A program made the translations under genes and the position numbers. From NCBI RefSeq assembly GCF_046569695.1, contig NZ_JBKHUI010000017.1, forward strand, positions 1-64,000: a DNA stretch of 64,000 nucleotides, given 5' to 3'. The stretch is from Kluyvera sp046569695 (lineage in GTDB: Bacteria > Pseudomonadota > Gammaproteobacteria > Enterobacterales > Enterobacteriaceae). Of this stretch, positions 63,827-64,000 are shown piece after piece (position 1 is the first letter of the stretch; the number at the start of each line of letters is the position of its first letter). The notes below the pieces were generated by a model. That model saw nothing but the letters and a program-made list of their open reading frames with translations, did not search any database and was not told where the DNA came from.

Positions 63827-63899
63827 TGCCGGATGGCGGCGTAAACGCCTTATCCGGCCTACCTTCTTGTAGGCCTGATAAGCGCAGCGCCATCAGGCG
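63827..63899. repeat. REP/BIME element
   Basis: TGCCGGATGGCGGCGTAAAC ... TTATCCGGCCTAC and GTAGGCCTGATAAGCG ... GCCATCAGGCG face each other between ilvN and uhpA. Confidence 0.9.
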
Positions 63900-63922
63900 T
63901 TTCCCAGCTCCAGGACAAACCC

Positions 63923-64000
63923 ATGATCACCGTAGCCCTTATCGACGACCACACTATCGTTCGCTCTGGCTTTGCCCAACTGCTCGGCCTTGAGCCAGAT
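63923..64000 (+). CDS. uhpA: Response regulator UhpA, 5' part
   Basis: 26 codons to the window edge, MITVALIDDHTIVRSGFAQL..., the receiver-domain start of NarL-family UhpA with the acidic DD pair. It activates uhpT in E. coli for sugar-phosphate uptake. The gene continues to the right of the window. Confidence 0.93.
   Translation, partial: MITVALIDDHTIVRSGFAQLLGLEPD

Overview
The window is a chromosome segment of a member of the Enterobacteriaceae other than Escherichia. The protein sequences and the gene order (glmU-glmS-pstSCAB-phoU ... mnmE-yidC-rnpA-rpmH-dnaA-dnaN-recF-gyrB ... ibpAB-yidE ... emrD ... ivbL-ilvBN-uhpA) match the E. coli region between the atp operon and uhp almost step for step. 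Accessory genes set it apart: pelX upstream of glmU, intact aglAB, a dsd locus beside emrD, and no tnaCAB, bglB or dgo genes. An Enterobacter, Lelliottia or Klebsiella-like genus is plausible, but I cannot fix the genus by reading alone. REP/BIME palindromes typical of enterics sit in many gaps, and one ERIC element is present. I see no tRNA or rRNA genes, insertion sequences, prophage or CRISPR array.

Left part (1-12 kb): a terminator, then a short transcript with two perfect CRP-type sites and a 23-codon ORF, then a periplasmic PL9 pectate lyase (pelX, minus strand) preceded by two KdgR-type operators. Next come glmU and glmS for cell-wall amino sugars and the phosphate-starvation operon pstSCAB-phoU, whose promoter carries an 11-bp-spaced array of Pho-box half-sites. 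The bgl-like operon (12-18 kb) keeps both RAT/terminator antitermination switches, bglG, bglF, the porin gene bglH, yieL and yieK, but has no bglB.

Middle (18-36 kb): yieH, the adenine permease gene adeP with a PurR-like operator, a minus-strand group mdtL-yidZ-yieE-chrR, a small acetyltransferase gene where E. coli has tnaCAB, then mnmE, yidC, yidD, rnpA and rpmH diverging from dnaA-dnaN-recF-gyrB, followed by yidB and yidA.

Right part (37-64 kb): a tightly coupled three-gene envelope cassette (outer-membrane barrel, Omp85-like barrel, DUF4056-like periplasmic protein) lies where E. coli has dgo genes. Then come yidR, yidQ, the heat-shock genes ibpA and ibpB, a dinD pseudogene with two in-frame stops, yidE, yidP, aglAB, yidHGF with a truncated sulfatase-maturase-like YidF, yidL, an MFS transporter plus BNR-fold protein pair, the D-serine locus dsdAX/dsdC, emrD, a DMT-family permease, and the attenuated ivbL-ilvBN operon. 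uhpA runs off the right edge.

The strongest candidates for something new are the CRP-controlled small transcript at 130-450 and the outer-membrane cassette at 37138-40399. Functions are assigned by recognising protein families by eye; no database search was run.
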